From Dissulfurirhabdus thermomarina (GTDB lineage: Bacteria; Desulfobacterota; Dissulfuribacteria; Dissulfuribacterales; Dissulfurirhabdaceae), in NCBI RefSeq assembly GCF_012979235.1, contig NZ_JAATWC010000009.1, forward strand, positions 1-64,000: 64,000 nucleotides of DNA. The letters are read 5' to 3'. Numbering within the stretch: position 1 is the first letter of the stretch; every line of letters begins with the position of its first letter. A program made the translations under genes and the position numbers. A model generated the notes under the pieces. That model searched no databases, had not been told where the DNA came from, and was given only the letters and a program-made list of their open reading frames with translations. Shown here piece after piece: positions 33,502 to 42,828 of this stretch.

Positions 33502-35334
33502 GTGATCCTGGACCTCGAGGGCCCGGACGTCCTCGCCAGGGTGCCGGCCCGGCCGGGGGTGTACCTCTTCCGGGCGGCGGACGGGATCGTGCTCTACGTG
33601 GGAAAGGCCAAGGCCCTCCGGCAGCGCCTCGCCGCCTATCTTCGTCCCTCGGCGGAGCCGGCCCCCAAGACGGCCCTCATGCTGGCCCGGGCTCGGCGGG
33701 TGGAGCTGGTGCTCACCGGCTCCGAGAAGGAGGCCCTCTTGCTCGAGGCGGCGCTCATCAAGGAACACCGGCCCCGTTACAACGTCCGCCTGCGCGACGA
33801 CAAGGCCTACCCCTTCCTGCGCCTGTCCACGGGGCACCCCTTCCCCAGGCTCACCGTGGTGCGGCGCCGCCGGCCCGACGGCGCCCTCTACTTCGGCCCC
33901 TACCCCTCGGCGGGGGCGGTGCGGGCCACGCTCCGGCTCCTGGCCCCGGCCTTCCGGCTCCGCTCCTGCTCCGACCATGCCTTCCGGCACCGGCGCCGGC
34001 CCTGCCTCCAGTACCAGATCGGCCGCTGCAGCGCGCCGTGCGTCGGCCGGGTGTCCCGGGAGGCCTACGCCGCCCAGGTGCGGGAGGCGCGGCTCTTCCT
34101 GGAGGGGCGGACGGCGCCGCTGCTCCGCCAGCTCCGCCGGCGGATGGCGGCCGAGGCCGAGGCGCTTCGCTTCGAGGCGGCGGCGGAGCTCCGGGACCGC
34201 ATCCGGGCGGTGGAGTCGCTGGTGGAGGGCCAGGCCGTGGTGGCGGGGCAGGGGGCCCGATGGGACGTGGTGGGGTTGGCCCGGGAGGGGGAGCGGGCGG
34301 CGGCGGCGGTGCTCCGCGTCCGCGCCGGGGTGCTGCGGGGCCAGGAGACCCTGGAACTCGCCGGCCCGGGGGACGTCCCCGACGGGGAGATCGTGGCGGC
34401 CTTTCTCCGCGACTACTACGGGGCCGGGCGCCCGGTGCCGCCGGAGGTCCTGGTGCCCGTCCTCCCGGAGGAGGCCGACGTCCTCGCCGAGGGCCTCCGG
34501 GAGATGGCCGGCCGGAAGGTCCGGCTCGCCCGCGCCCTCCGGGGACGCCGCCGGCGGCTGGCGGAGATGGCGACGCGGAACGCCCGGGAGGCCCTGGCGG
34601 CGGCCGGCGCGGAACGGGCGGCCTGGACGGCCGTGGCCGACCGGCTGGTGGCGGTGCTCGGCCTCCGGCGCCGCCCCCGGCTCGTGGAGGGGGTGGATAT
34701 CGCCACCACCGGGGGAGAGGGCGCGGTGGCGGGGCTCGTGGCCTTCCGCGACGGGCACCCCTTCCGGGACGGCTACCGGATCTACGGGATCCGGACCGTC
34801 GCCGGGATGGACGACTTCGCCATGATCCGCGAGGCCGTGGAGCGGCGGCTGGCGCGGGCCGGGGAACCCGGCAGGGGCGGCTGGCCCGACCTCCTGCTCG
34901 TCGACGGCGGCCGGGGACAGCTCGGGATGGCGGAGGCGGCCCTGGCGGCGGCGGGCGCCGCCGGCCGGGTGGAACTGGTGGCCCTGGCCAAGGACCGGGA
35001 CGGCGGGGGGGAGCGGCTCTACCGGCCCGGGCGGCCGGAGCCCATCCGCCTGGACCGGGCCGATCCCGCCCTCCTCTTCCTCCAGCGGGTCCGGGACGAG
35101 GCCCACGGCTTCGGAAACCGCTTCCACGGGCGGCGCCGCGACCGGGGCCGCCTGGCCTCCAGCCTCCGGGACGTCCCGGGGGTGGGGCCGGGCTGGGAGC
35201 GGCGCCTGCTCGCCCGGTTCGGCAGCATCGCCGGCCTCCGGGCCGCCGGCCGCGAGGCGCTCCGCGGGGTGCCCGGGCTGCCCGCCGCCCTGGCGGACCG
35301 GATCTACGACCACCTCCACGGGGGGGAGGGCTAG
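33502..35334 (+). CDS. uvrC: excinuclease ABC subunit C
   Basis: A 610-residue nuclease that cuts on both sides of DNA damage with UvrAB. A GIY-YIG domain (PGVYLFRAADGIVLYVGKAK, about residues 14-33), a cysteine cluster near CLQYQIGRCSAPCVG, a UVR motif near residues 210-240, an RNase H-like nuclease domain (VEGVDIATTGGEGAVAG ... LLVDGGRGQL) and two helix-hairpin-helix motifs at the C-terminus give the full domain order. The start is GTG at 33502. Confidence 0.95.
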   Translation: MILDLEGPDVLARVPARPGVYLFRAADGIVLYVGKAKALRQRLAAYLRPSAEPAPKTALMLARARRVELVLTGSEKEALLLEAALIKEHRPRYNVRLRDDKAYPFLRLSTGHPFPRLTVVRRRRPDGALYFGPYPSAGAVRATLRLLAPAFRLRSCSDHAFRHRRRPCLQYQIGRCSAPCVGRVSREAYAAQVREARLFLEGRTAPLLRQLRRRMAAEAEALRFEAAAELRDRIRAVESLVEGQAVVAGQGARWDVVGLAREGERAAAAVLRVRAGVLRGQETLELAGPGDVPDGEIVAAFLRDYYGAGRPVPPEVLVPVLPEEADVLAEGLREMAGRKVRLARALRGRRRRLAEMATRNAREALAAAGAERAAWTAVADRLVAVLGLRRRPRLVEGVDIATTGGEGAVAGLVAFRDGHPFRDGYRIYGIRTVAGMDDFAMIREAVERRLARAGEPGRGGWPDLLLVDGGRGQLGMAEAALAAAGAAGRVELVALAKDRDGGGERLYRPGRPEPIRLDRADPALLFLQRVRDEAHGFGNRFHGRRRDRGRLASSLRDVPGVGPGWERRLLARFGSIAGLRAAGREALRGVPGLPAALADRIYDHLHGGEG

Positions 35335-37179
35335 ATGGGACGCATCGGGATCCTGCCGACCCACGTGGCCAACCAGATCGCCGCCGGCGAGGTGGTGGAG
35401 CGGCCCGCCTCGGTGGTCAGGGAGCTCCTCGACAACGCCCTGGACGCCGGGGCCCGGCGGATCCGGGTGGAGGTGGCCGACGGGGGCAAGGGGCTCATCC
35501 GGGTGACGGACGACGGGTGCGGGCTCGACCGCGGGGACCTCGAGCTCGCCCTGGAACGCCACGCCACCAGCAAGATCCGGGATGCCTCGGACCTCGCCGC
35601 CATACGGACCCTGGGCTTCCGGGGCGAGGCCCTGCCCAGCATCGCGGCGGTCTCGGCCTTTCGCATGGCCTCCCGCCCCGCCGGCCAAGCCGAAGGCTGG
35701 GAGGTCTCGACCCGGTTCGGGCGCGGGCGGACGCTCCGGGCGGTGGGATGCCCGGCCGGGACCACGGTCACGGTGGAGGAGCTCTTCCTGGAGATCCCCG
35801 CCCGGCGCCGCTTCCTCCGAAGCCGCCGGACGGAGGCGGCCCACGTGGTCCAGGCGGTGCGGCTCGCCGCCGCCGCCCATCCCGGGGTCCGGCTGGAACT
35901 GGTGGCGGAGGGGCGGCGGGTCTTCCGGTCGGAGGGGCGGGAGGAAGACCCGGCGCCCCTCGTCGCCCTCTTCGGCGAGGAGCTGGCCGGAGCGCTCCTC
36001 CCCGTGGAGGGACGGGCCCCCGGCATCGAGATTCGGGGCGCCATGGCCCCGCCGGAGCTGGCCCGGGCCTCGTCGGGGGGCCTGCACTTCTTCCTGAACC
36101 GGCGCCCCATCCAGGGCCGGCTCCTCTGGAAGGCGGTGCGGGAGGGCTACCGGGGCCGGCTCATGACCCGGTTCCACCCCGTGGGGTGTCTCTTCATCGA
36201 GATGGACCCGGCCCTCGTGGACGTGAACGTGCACCCGGCCAAGCAGGAGGTGCGGTTCCGGGAGCCGGAGGCCGTCTACCGGTGCGTCCACCAGGCGGTG
36301 CGCCGGGCCCTCGACGGGGTGCGGGCCCCGGCGCCGACGGGCGCCGCCGAGGGCGCCCGCGGGGAGCCTCCCCCGCTGCGAGAGGGCGCATCGCTCCCGT
36401 GGGGCGGGGCGCCGGAGCCGCCGCCCCGGGCGGAGGGGGTCGCCGATTTCCTGCCGCCCTCCTGGGCGGCCGAGGCGGCGCCGCCGGCGGAGGCCCCTTC
36501 CCCGGGAGCGCCGGCCGTCCGCCGCCAGCCGGCGACCGGGCCCGCAGCGGCCGCGGTCCAACCCGGGGAGGAGCCCCGGGGCCCCGTCCCCGGCGTTTCG
36601 CCGGGCGGGCTCCGGCTCATCGGGCAGCTCGCCCGCACCTACATCCTCGCCGAGGGGCCGGAGGGGCTCGTCCTGGTGGACCAGCACGCCGCCCACGAGG
36701 GCCTGCTCTTCAGGCGGTTCCTGGAGCGGCTGGCCGGGGGCGGCGGGGTCGCCTCACAGGCGCTCCTCGTCCCGGAGGTCTTCGAGCGCCCGCCGGCCGA
36801 TGTGGCCCGCCTCCCGGAGCGGCGGGCGGTCCTCGAGCGGCTGGGGATCGACGCCGAGCCCTTCGGCCACGACCAGGTGGCCGTCCGGGCGGTGCCCTCG
36901 TTCCTGGCCGGGCACGGGGGCGCCCCCCGGGCACTGGTGGAGATCCTCGACCGGGCCCTTTCGCCGGCCGCCGAGCCCGCCGAGGCGCTGCTCCACGGCC
37001 TGGCGGCCACCCTGGCCTGCCATGCCGCCGTCCGCGCCGACCAGGAGCTGGCCCCGGAGGAGATGGAGAGCCTCCTGCGGGAGCTGGCGGCGGCGGAGGT
37101 CCGCCATTGTCCGCACGGGCGGCCCGTGGCCTGGACCGTGACCCTGGCCGAGATCCGCCGCGGGTTCGGCCGGACCTGA
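35335..37179 (+). CDS. mutL: DNA mismatch repair protein MutL
   Basis: A 614-residue MutL. The N-terminal GHKL ATPase has NQIAAGEVVERPASVVREL with catalytic Glu30 and Asn34, DDGCG and TLGFRGEALPSIAAVS. A proline- and alanine-rich linker spans about residues 330-425. The C-terminal domain keeps DQHA, ACHAAVRAD and CPHGRP of the metal endonuclease type, but DQHA(X)2E(X)4E ends in Arg instead of the last Glu. The ATG follows the uvrC stop directly. MutS is not in the window. Confidence 0.95.
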   Translation: MGRIGILPTHVANQIAAGEVVERPASVVRELLDNALDAGARRIRVEVADGGKGLIRVTDDGCGLDRGDLELALERHATSKIRDASDLAAIRTLGFRGEALPSIAAVSAFRMASRPAGQAEGWEVSTRFGRGRTLRAVGCPAGTTVTVEELFLEIPARRRFLRSRRTEAAHVVQAVRLAAAAHPGVRLELVAEGRRVFRSEGREEDPAPLVALFGEELAGALLPVEGRAPGIEIRGAMAPPELARASSGGLHFFLNRRPIQGRLLWKAVREGYRGRLMTRFHPVGCLFIEMDPALVDVNVHPAKQEVRFREPEAVYRCVHQAVRRALDGVRAPAPTGAAEGARGEPPPLREGASLPWGGAPEPPPRAEGVADFLPPSWAAEAAPPAEAPSPGAPAVRRQPATGPAAAAVQPGEEPRGPVPGVSPGGLRLIGQLARTYILAEGPEGLVLVDQHAAHEGLLFRRFLERLAGGGGVASQALLVPEVFERPPADVARLPERRAVLERLGIDAEPFGHDQVAVRAVPSFLAGHGGAPRALVEILDRALSPAAEPAEALLHGLAATLACHAAVRADQELAPEEMESLLRELAAAEVRHCPHGRPVAWTVTLAEIRRGFGRT

Positions 37180-37198
37180 CCCGGGGAGGCTTCCGGAC

Positions 37199-38140
37199 GT
37201 GCCCCCGCGCCCCGCGCCCTTTCCGCTGGTGGCCCTCGTGGGCCCCACCGCCGTGGGCAAGACCGCCCTCTCCCTCCGGCTGGCCCGCGAACTCCACGCG
37301 GAGATCGTGAGCGTGGACTCCGTCCAGGTCTACCGGGGGCTGGACGTGGGCTCCGCCAAGCCCACCGCCGCCGAGCGGGCCGAGGTGCCGCATCACCTCA
37401 TCGACGTGGCGGACCCCGACGAGCCCTTCGATGCCGCCGATTTCGCCCGGCGGGCCGCCGGGGTCATCCGGGCGGTGCGGGCCCGGGGGCGGAACGTGCT
37501 CCTCGTGGGGGGGACGGGGCTCTACCTCCGGGCCCTGCTCCGGGGGCTGGCGCCGTGCCCGGGCCGGCACCCGGCCCTTCGGGCCCAGCTGCGCCGGGCG
37601 GGGGAGCGCTTCGGGACGGCGGCGCTCCACGGCTGGCTCCGGGATGTGGACCCGGCGGCCGCGGCGCGCATCGCACCCAACGACCTCGTCCGGGTGATCC
37701 GGGCCCTGGAGGTGTACGCGCTCACACGGTCGCCCCTCTCCGCCCACCACGCGCGGGCCCGGGGGCGGCCCGCCGCCCTCCCGTACCGCATCTTCGGGCT
37801 CATCCGGCCGCGACAGGAGCTGGACGCGCGGATCGACCGGCGGGTGGACCAGATGATCGCCGAGGGACTCCTGGATGAGACCCGGGCGCTCCTGGCCCGG
37901 GGATACCGCCCGGACCTCGGTCCCTTGCAGTCGCTGGGGTACCGGCATATGATCCGGTACCTCCGGGGGGAGCGGAACTGGGAGCAGGCGGTGGCGGAGA
38001 TGAAGCGCGACACCCGCCGCTACGCGCGGCGCCAGCTGACGTGGTTCCGGGGCGAGCCGGTCTGGCGGTGGGTCCACCCCGATGCGGCGGCCCGGGCGGT
38101 GTCGCCGTGGGCCTACCTCTCGGGCGGGGAGGGGCCGTGA
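37199..38140 (+). CDS. miaA: tRNA dimethylallyltransferase
   Basis: A 313-residue enzyme adding a dimethylallyl group to A37 of UNN-reading tRNAs. The P loop GPTAVGKTALS near residues 16-26, SVDSVQVYRGLDVGSAKPT, PHHLIDVADPDE, VGGTGLYLRALL and the basic C-terminal RRYARRQLTWFR are complete. The GTG start has GGGGAGG 9 bases upstream. Confidence 0.95.
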   Translation: MPPRPAPFPLVALVGPTAVGKTALSLRLARELHAEIVSVDSVQVYRGLDVGSAKPTAAERAEVPHHLIDVADPDEPFDAADFARRAAGVIRAVRARGRNVLLVGGTGLYLRALLRGLAPCPGRHPALRAQLRRAGERFGTAALHGWLRDVDPAAAARIAPNDLVRVIRALEVYALTRSPLSAHHARARGRPAALPYRIFGLIRPRQELDARIDRRVDQMIAEGLLDETRALLARGYRPDLGPLQSLGYRHMIRYLRGERNWEQAVAEMKRDTRRYARRQLTWFRGEPVWRWVHPDAAARAVSPWAYLSGGEGP

Positions 38141-38688
38141 ATCTCCCGAACCTCCTCACCCTCCTCCGCATCCTGCTCGTCCCCCTCCTGGTCATCTGCC
38201 TCATCGAGCGGCGGATGGCCGAGGCGCTGGCCATCTTCGCGGCGGCGGGGTTCACCGACGCCTTGGACGGCTTCCTGGCTCGGTGGCTTCGCCAGAAGAC
38301 CCGGCTCGGCGCCGTCCTCGATCCCATCGCCGACAAGCTGCTCCTCATGAGCGCCTGCGTCACCCTGGCGGTGATCGGGCGGCTGCCCGGCTGGCTGGCG
38401 GTGATCGTCATCAGCCGCGACGTGATCATCCTGCTCGGCGTGGGGGTGCTCTTCCTGATCCTGGGCGGCGTGGAGATCCGGCCGTCGTTCCTGGGAAAGG
38501 TGACCACCTTCTGCCAGCTCTTCACCGTCTTCCTGGTGCTTGCCGGGGCGTGGCTTGCCGGGGCGGAACGGTGGCTCCCGGCGGTCTTCTGGGCGACGGC
38601 CGCCGTCACGGTGGCCTCCGGGCTCCACTACATGGCCCGGGGCCTTTCCCTGGTGGGCGCCGGAAACGGCGGCCGGCCGGAGGCCTGA
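38137..38688 (+). CDS. pgsA: CDP-diacylglycerol--glycerol-3-phosphate 3-phosphatidyltransferase
   Basis: A 183-residue integral membrane enzyme for phosphatidylglycerol synthesis. NLPNLLTLLRILLVP opens it, and the CDP-alcohol phosphotransferase motif DALDGFLARWLRQKTRLG followed by VLDPIADK holds the four conserved Asp residues. Four to six membrane spans follow. The GTG start overlaps miaA as GTGA. PgsA is the best fit, though other CDP-alcohol transferases share the motif. Confidence 0.9.
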   Translation: MNLPNLLTLLRILLVPLLVICLIERRMAEALAIFAAAGFTDALDGFLARWLRQKTRLGAVLDPIADKLLLMSACVTLAVIGRLPGWLAVIVISRDVIILLGVGVLFLILGGVEIRPSFLGKVTTFCQLFTVFLVLAGAWLAGAERWLPAVFWATAAVTVASGLHYMARGLSLVGAGNGGRPEA

Positions 38689-38708
38689 CCGCCGCGGGGG
38701 CTTCGGGC

Positions 38709-39557
38709 TCAGGCCTGGAAGAGCCGCCAGTGCTCCTCGATCCGGGGCGCCAGGTCCCGGGCCCGTTCCCGGAGGGCCTCGAAGTCGTCCGGCGGCATGC
38801 CCAGGACCTCCAGGAACCCCTCCGGCAAAGGGCCCGGGGTCTCCACCCCCGGGCCGAAGCCGAGGTCCAAGGCGAGGTGGTCCGCCAGGGCCACGTCCAG
38901 GATGTAGCCCGGGGGGTCGAAGTCCTCCAGGGGGGCATGGTGGTGGAAGGCCACCACCTGGAAGGGTTCCGGCAGGCCCCAGGTCTCGGCGAGCCGGGCG
39001 CCCCAGAGCCGGTGATCCACGCCCCAGGCCGTCTCTCCGGCGGTGTCGGCCCCGCCCGCCTCGGCGGCGATACCCCGGTAGACCTCCGGGGCCTGGGCCA
39101 GCGCCACGAGCCACCCCATGTCGTGGAGCAGGGCCAGAGTGTAGCGGTCGAGGACCGGGTCGTCGGCCTCGCCCCGAAGTTCCCGGGCCAGGACGGCGGC
39201 GGCCAGGCTGTGGCGCCAGAGGGCCTCGGCATGGGGCCGCATCTCGGGCCCCACGGTGAGGAAGCGCTCGGCCAGCACGGAGCCGAGGGCGATGCGGCGG
39301 ACCTCGTCCATGCCCAGGAAGACCACGGCCTGGCGCACCGAGGTCACCTCCACGCTCAGGGCGAAGAGGGCGCTGTTGGCCGCCCGCAGGATCTTCAGGG
39401 TCAGGGAGGGATCCTGGCCCAGGATCTCCGTGAGCTCGGCGGCCGAGGCCTCCTCCCCGGAGGCGAGGGCCATGAGCCGGTGCGCCACGGCGGGGAGGGT
39501 GGGAAGCTCCTCGCTCTTCCAGTCGATCTCGAGCAGTCCGGTTCTGGGACTTTCCAT
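38709..39557 (-). CDS. HDOD domain signalling protein
   Basis: A 282-residue protein with one HDOD domain (about residues 15-215): LPTLPAVAHRLMAL, DPSLTLKILRAANSALF, SVRQAVVFLGMDEVRRIAL and the helix with LLHDMGWL. HDOD proteins are thought to act in signalling without a known catalytic product. It is the last gene of the UDG-NfeD-slipin row, 35 bases after the slipin gene. Confidence 0.87.
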   Translation of the reverse strand: MESPRTGLLEIDWKSEELPTLPAVAHRLMALASGEEASAAELTEILGQDPSLTLKILRAANSALFALSVEVTSVRQAVVFLGMDEVRRIALGSVLAERFLTVGPEMRPHAEALWRHSLAAAVLARELRGEADDPVLDRYTLALLHDMGWLVALAQAPEVYRGIAAEAGGADTAGETAWGVDHRLWGARLAETWGLPEPFQVVAFHHHAPLEDFDPPGYILDVALADHLALDLGFGPGVETPGPLPEGFLEVLGMPPDDFEALRERARDLAPRIEEHWRLFQA

Positions 39558-39592
39558 GGCGAAGTCTCCGTGTCGTCTTTCCCGGCCGGGGC

Positions 39593-40372
39593 TCAGGGGG
39601 CCTCGGGGCCCTTCGGGCCGCCCGCGCCGCCTTCCAGGAAGGGCTTGAAGAGGTCGATGGGAATGGGGAAGAGGGTGGTGGAGTTGTTCTCGGCCGCCAC
39701 CTCCCGGAGGGTCTGGAGGTAGCGGAGCTGGAGCGCCGCCGGGGCCCGGTGGATGATGGCCGCGGCCTCGGCGAGTTTCTCGGCGGCCTGGTATTCCCCC
39801 TCGGCGTTGATGATCTTGGAGCGGCGTTCGCGCTCGGCCTCGGCCTGCTTGGCCATGGCCCGCTTCATCTCCACCGGGAGGTCGATCTCCTTGACCTCCA
39901 CCTTACTCACCTTGACGCCCCAGGGCTCCGTGTCCTGGTCGAGGATGCCCTGGATGCGCAGGTTGATCTCCTCCCGCTCGGAGAGGAGCTGGTCGAGTTC
40001 CGCCTGGCCGCAGACGCTCCGGAGCGTGGTCTGGGCCAGCTGGGAGGTGGCGAAGAAGTAGTTCTCCACCTCGATCACGGCCCGCACCGGGTCGAGCACC
40101 CGGAAGTAGACCACGGCGCTCACCTTCACCGAGACGTTGTCCCGGGTGATGACGTCCTGCGGGGGGACGTCCAGGGTCACGGTCCGCAGATCCACCTTGA
40201 CCATTTTGTCGATGCCGGGGATCAGGATGATGAGCCCGGGGCCCTTGGCCCGGAGGAGGCGGCCGAGGCGGAGGATGACACCCCGCTCGTATTCGTTCAG
40301 GACCTTCAGCACCATGGCGCCCACGGCGCCGACGAGGATCAGGACGGTGATGAGGGTGGGCAGCATCGGCAT
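39593..40372 (-). CDS. slipin, SPFH/Band 7 membrane protein
   Basis: A 259-residue stomatin-like protein. One N-terminal membrane helix (residues 5-24) is followed by the SPFH domain: [45 protein letters not shown], and by the charged helix [18 protein letters not shown]. Slipins assemble in the inner membrane and normally partner NfeD proteins, whose gene lies 11 bases upstream here. Confidence 0.93.
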   Translation of the reverse strand: MPMLPTLITVLILVGAVGAMVLKVLNEYERGVILRLGRLLRAKGPGLIILIPGIDKMVKVDLRTVTLDVPPQDVITRDNVSVKVSAVVYFRVLDPVRAVIEVENYFFATSQLAQTTLRSVCGQAELDQLLSEREEINLRIQGILDQDTEPWGVKVSKVEVKEIDLPVEMKRAMAKQAEAERERRSKIINAEGEYQAAEKLAEAAAIIHRAPAALQLRYLQTLREVAAENNSTTLFPIPIDLFKPFLEGGAGGPKGPEAP

Positions 40373-40383
40373 GTCGTGCCTCC

Positions 40384-41751
40384 TTAGGCGTCTTCGGGGG
40401 CGTCTTTCCCCCGGTGTTCATCGGCCGGGACCACGTGGAGCGTGAGTCCCTCCACCCGCTCCACCACGACCTCCCGGCCCGGCGGGATGGGGACGGGGCT
40501 CCGGGCGTTCCAGTATTCCCCGTGGAGGAAGACGCGGCCCGAGCGGGCGTCCACCGCCTCCCGGGCGGTCCCCCGGGCCCCCACCAGGGCGGGGAGGCCG
40601 GTCTCCGGCCGGCGGATCCGGACCCGGACCACCAGGTAGACCACGGTGGAGATCGCCGCCGCGGCCAGGAGCACCGTGGGCCAGAGCACCGCGGCGGCCA
40701 CGGCGACCCCGGTCTCCGGGGTGTCGAAGAGGAGGAGCGAGCCGAGGATCAGGGCGACCACGCCCCCGAAGCCGAGGATGCCGTAGCTCGTCACCAGGAT
40801 CTCCAGCACGAAGAGCCCCATGGCCAGCAGGATGAGGAGGAGCCCGATGGTGTTGACCGGCAGCGCCTGGAGGGCGTAGAGACCGAGCAGCAGCGAGATG
40901 GCGCCGATGGTCCCCGGCAGGATCACCCCCGGGTGGGCGAGCTCGAAGTAGAGCCCCACCATCCCGATCATCATGAGGATGTAGGCCACGTTCGGGTCGG
41001 CGATGGCGCGGAGGAGGCGTTCCCGGAGCCCCTCCCGGACCACCCGGACCTCGGCGTCCCGGGTCTCGATCACCCTCGGGGAGCCGCCCGCGGTGACGCG
41101 GCGCCCGTGGAGCCGTTCGAGGAGCTCGGCCCGGTCGCGGGCCAGGAGATCCACCACCCCCAGGCGGAGGGCCTCCCGGGCCGTGGCCGAGACGCTTTCC
41201 CGGACCGCCTTCTCGGCCCATTCCACGTTCCGCCCCCGCTCCCCGGCCACGCTGCGGGCCATGGCGGCGAGGTCGTTCTCGGCCTTGGCCGACAGGGTCT
41301 CGTCCTTGGCGCCCCGGCCGAGCTCCACCGGGTGGGCGGCCCCGATGTTGGTGCCGGGGGCCATGGCCGCCACGTGGGCCGCCAGGGTGAGGAGGGCCCC
41401 GGCGGAGGCCGCCCGGGCCCCGGCCGGGGCGACGTAGACCACCACGGGGACGGGGGAGGCCATGACGTCTTGCACCATGGAACGGAGGGAGGCCACGAGC
41501 CCGCCCGGGGTGTCGAGTTCCACCACCAGGCAGGCGGCCCGGGCGGCGGCCGCCTCGCGGAGGGCCCGCCGGAGGTAGAGGGCCGTCCCCGGGTTGATGG
41601 TGCCCTCGAGTCGGACCAGGAAGACCGGGTGGGGGGCGGGCGGCGGTGTCGCGGCCCCCGCCGCGGCCGCGAGGCCCAGGAGGAGGAGGACGAGGGCGAG
41701 GGCCAGGCGGCCCGCGCCGGGCCGCCGCCCGTTACGGTTCCGCGGAGTCAT
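40384..41751 (-). CDS. NfeD family membrane-bound ClpP-class serine protease
   Basis: A 455-residue protein. A signal peptide (about residues 12-33), a ClpP-like protease domain with the nucleophile region [15 protein letters not shown] and TNIGAAHPV, then four membrane spans (about residues 240-385) and a C-terminal NfeD OB domain ([27 protein letters not shown] ... [12 protein letters not shown]). Such proteins cleave slipin or stomatin C-termini. It overlaps the UDG gene by 20 bases and precedes the slipin gene. Confidence 0.92.
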   Translation of the reverse strand: MTPRNRNGRRPGAGRLALALVLLLLGLAAAAGAATPPPAPHPVFLVRLEGTINPGTALYLRRALREAAAARAACLVVELDTPGGLVASLRSMVQDVMASPVPVVVYVAPAGARAASAGALLTLAAHVAAMAPGTNIGAAHPVELGRGAKDETLSAKAENDLAAMARSVAGERGRNVEWAEKAVRESVSATAREALRLGVVDLLARDRAELLERLHGRRVTAGGSPRVIETRDAEVRVVREGLRERLLRAIADPNVAYILMMIGMVGLYFELAHPGVILPGTIGAISLLLGLYALQALPVNTIGLLLILLAMGLFVLEILVTSYGILGFGGVVALILGSLLLFDTPETGVAVAAAVLWPTVLLAAAAISTVVYLVVRVRIRRPETGLPALVGARGTAREAVDARSGRVFLHGEYWNARSPVPIPPGREVVVERVEGLTLHVVPADEHRGKDAPEDA

Positions 41752-42502
41752 GGCGCGCCTTGATGAGTTGGAGGTCGTGCCAGGCCTCGCGCTTGGCGGC
41801 CTTCTGTCGCTCCCCCGACAGGCGGAGGAGGTAGGAGGGGTGGTAGGTGGCCACGAGGTCCGCGTCGCCCAGGCGGTGGATTCGCCCGCGGAGGTCCCGG
41901 ATGGGGGCGTTGCTGCCGGTGAGGGCCTGGGCCGCCACCCGGCCCAGGGCCAGGATGCACCGGGGGCGGACGACCCGGATCTGGGCGTGGAGGAAGGGCA
42001 GGCATCGGGCGATCTCGGCGGGCTCCGGGGTGCGGTTTCCGGGCGGCCGGCACTTGAGGACGTTGGCGATGTAGACCGCGTCGCGGCCGAAGCCGATGGC
42101 CCGGAGCATCTTGGTGAGGAGTTCGCCGGCGGCGCCCACGAAGGGCAGCCCCCGGCGGTCTTCCTCCTGGCCCGGGGCCTCGCCCACCACCATGAAGGTG
42201 GCGTCCTCGGCGCCGTGACCGAAGACGAGGTGGCGGCGGCCCTGGTGCAGGGGGCAGCGGCGGCAGTCGCCCAGCCGGGCGCGGACCTCGGCGAGGGTCC
42301 CGGCCGCGGCGAGGTCCGGAGGGGCGGGGCCGGCCTCGGCCTCCGGCACGCCGGGGCGCTGCGCCGGCCGGGGGGCGAGGAACCGGTCGAGGGCCTCGCT
42401 CCGGGGCAGGGCGTCGAGGCCGAGGCCCTTCAGGTACCTGAACCAGCCGCCGAGGTCCGCCAGGGCCTCGCGGACGGCGGGATCTCTCACCCGGTGTTCC
42501 AT
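41732..42502 (-). CDS. uracil-DNA glycosylase, type 4-like (Fe-S)
   Basis: A 256-residue glycosylase that removes uracil from DNA. CRRCPL and, later, CRPPGNRTPEPAEIARC supply the four cysteines of a 4Fe-4S cluster; GEAPGQEEDRRGLPFVGAAGELL is the uracil-binding motif, and TYHPSYLLR the later His motif. An N-terminal extension of about 80 residues includes a short proline-rich stretch. The ATG at 42502 gives MEHRVRDPAVREALAD. It heads the minus-strand row to nfeD. Confidence 0.92.
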   Translation of the reverse strand: MEHRVRDPAVREALADLGGWFRYLKGLGLDALPRSEALDRFLAPRPAQRPGVPEAEAGPAPPDLAAAGTLAEVRARLGDCRRCPLHQGRRHLVFGHGAEDATFMVVGEAPGQEEDRRGLPFVGAAGELLTKMLRAIGFGRDAVYIANVLKCRPPGNRTPEPAEIARCLPFLHAQIRVVRPRCILALGRVAAQALTGSNAPIRDLRGRIHRLGDADLVATYHPSYLLRLSGERQKAAKREAWHDLQLIKARHDSAEP

Positions 42503-42585
42503 GCCAGAAGAATGGCATGGCGCCCGGCCGGGCGTCAAGCGGCGGCCGTCCTTGTCCGGTGGGACGACTTCTTCTAAGATCCGCC

Positions 42586-42719
42586 CATGACGGCGTCGCA
42601 AAAGGTCGCGGGCTGGGGCGGTGCTTCGGATGTTCTCGTCATTGCGGCGGCGCTCAACTCCGCCTCATTCCTCGACATCCTCGCGCCTTGCATCTGGCGA
42701 TTTTTGCCTAGACATCCAC
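42586..42719 (-). repeat. dispersed inverted-repeat element, copy E (truncated or interrupted)
   Basis: On the plus strand it starts CATGACGGCGTCGCAAAAGG and continues CTTCGGATGTTCTCGTCATT, CGACATCCTCGCGCCTTGCAT and GACATCCAC in the family order, reversed relative to copies A, C and D. The expected right end is missing here and appears 85 bases later, at 42805-42824, after an AT-rich block. Confidence 0.85.
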
Positions 42720-42723
42720 TCGG

Positions 42724-42824
42724 GATGGTCTCGCAAGAAGTCAAAATTACAAAATTGATACATAATGTTTTCAATAAGTTAGCTATGGTAAGATTGCCAA
42801 GATCCGACTTTTTGCGAGGCCATC
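42724..42824. repeat. 101-bp AT-rich element with the same terminal repeats
   Basis: Left end GATGGTCTCGCAAGAAGTC and right end GACTTTTTGCGAGGCCATC are inverted repeats (17 of 19 bases) and match the ends of the 155-bp family, but the interior is AT-rich and unrelated to it. It adjoins copy E and ends 4 bases before the PfkB gene, whose promoter it may supply. The whole gene-free interval 42503-42828 is thus made of these two elements. Confidence 0.8.
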
Positions 42825-42828
42825 ACCC

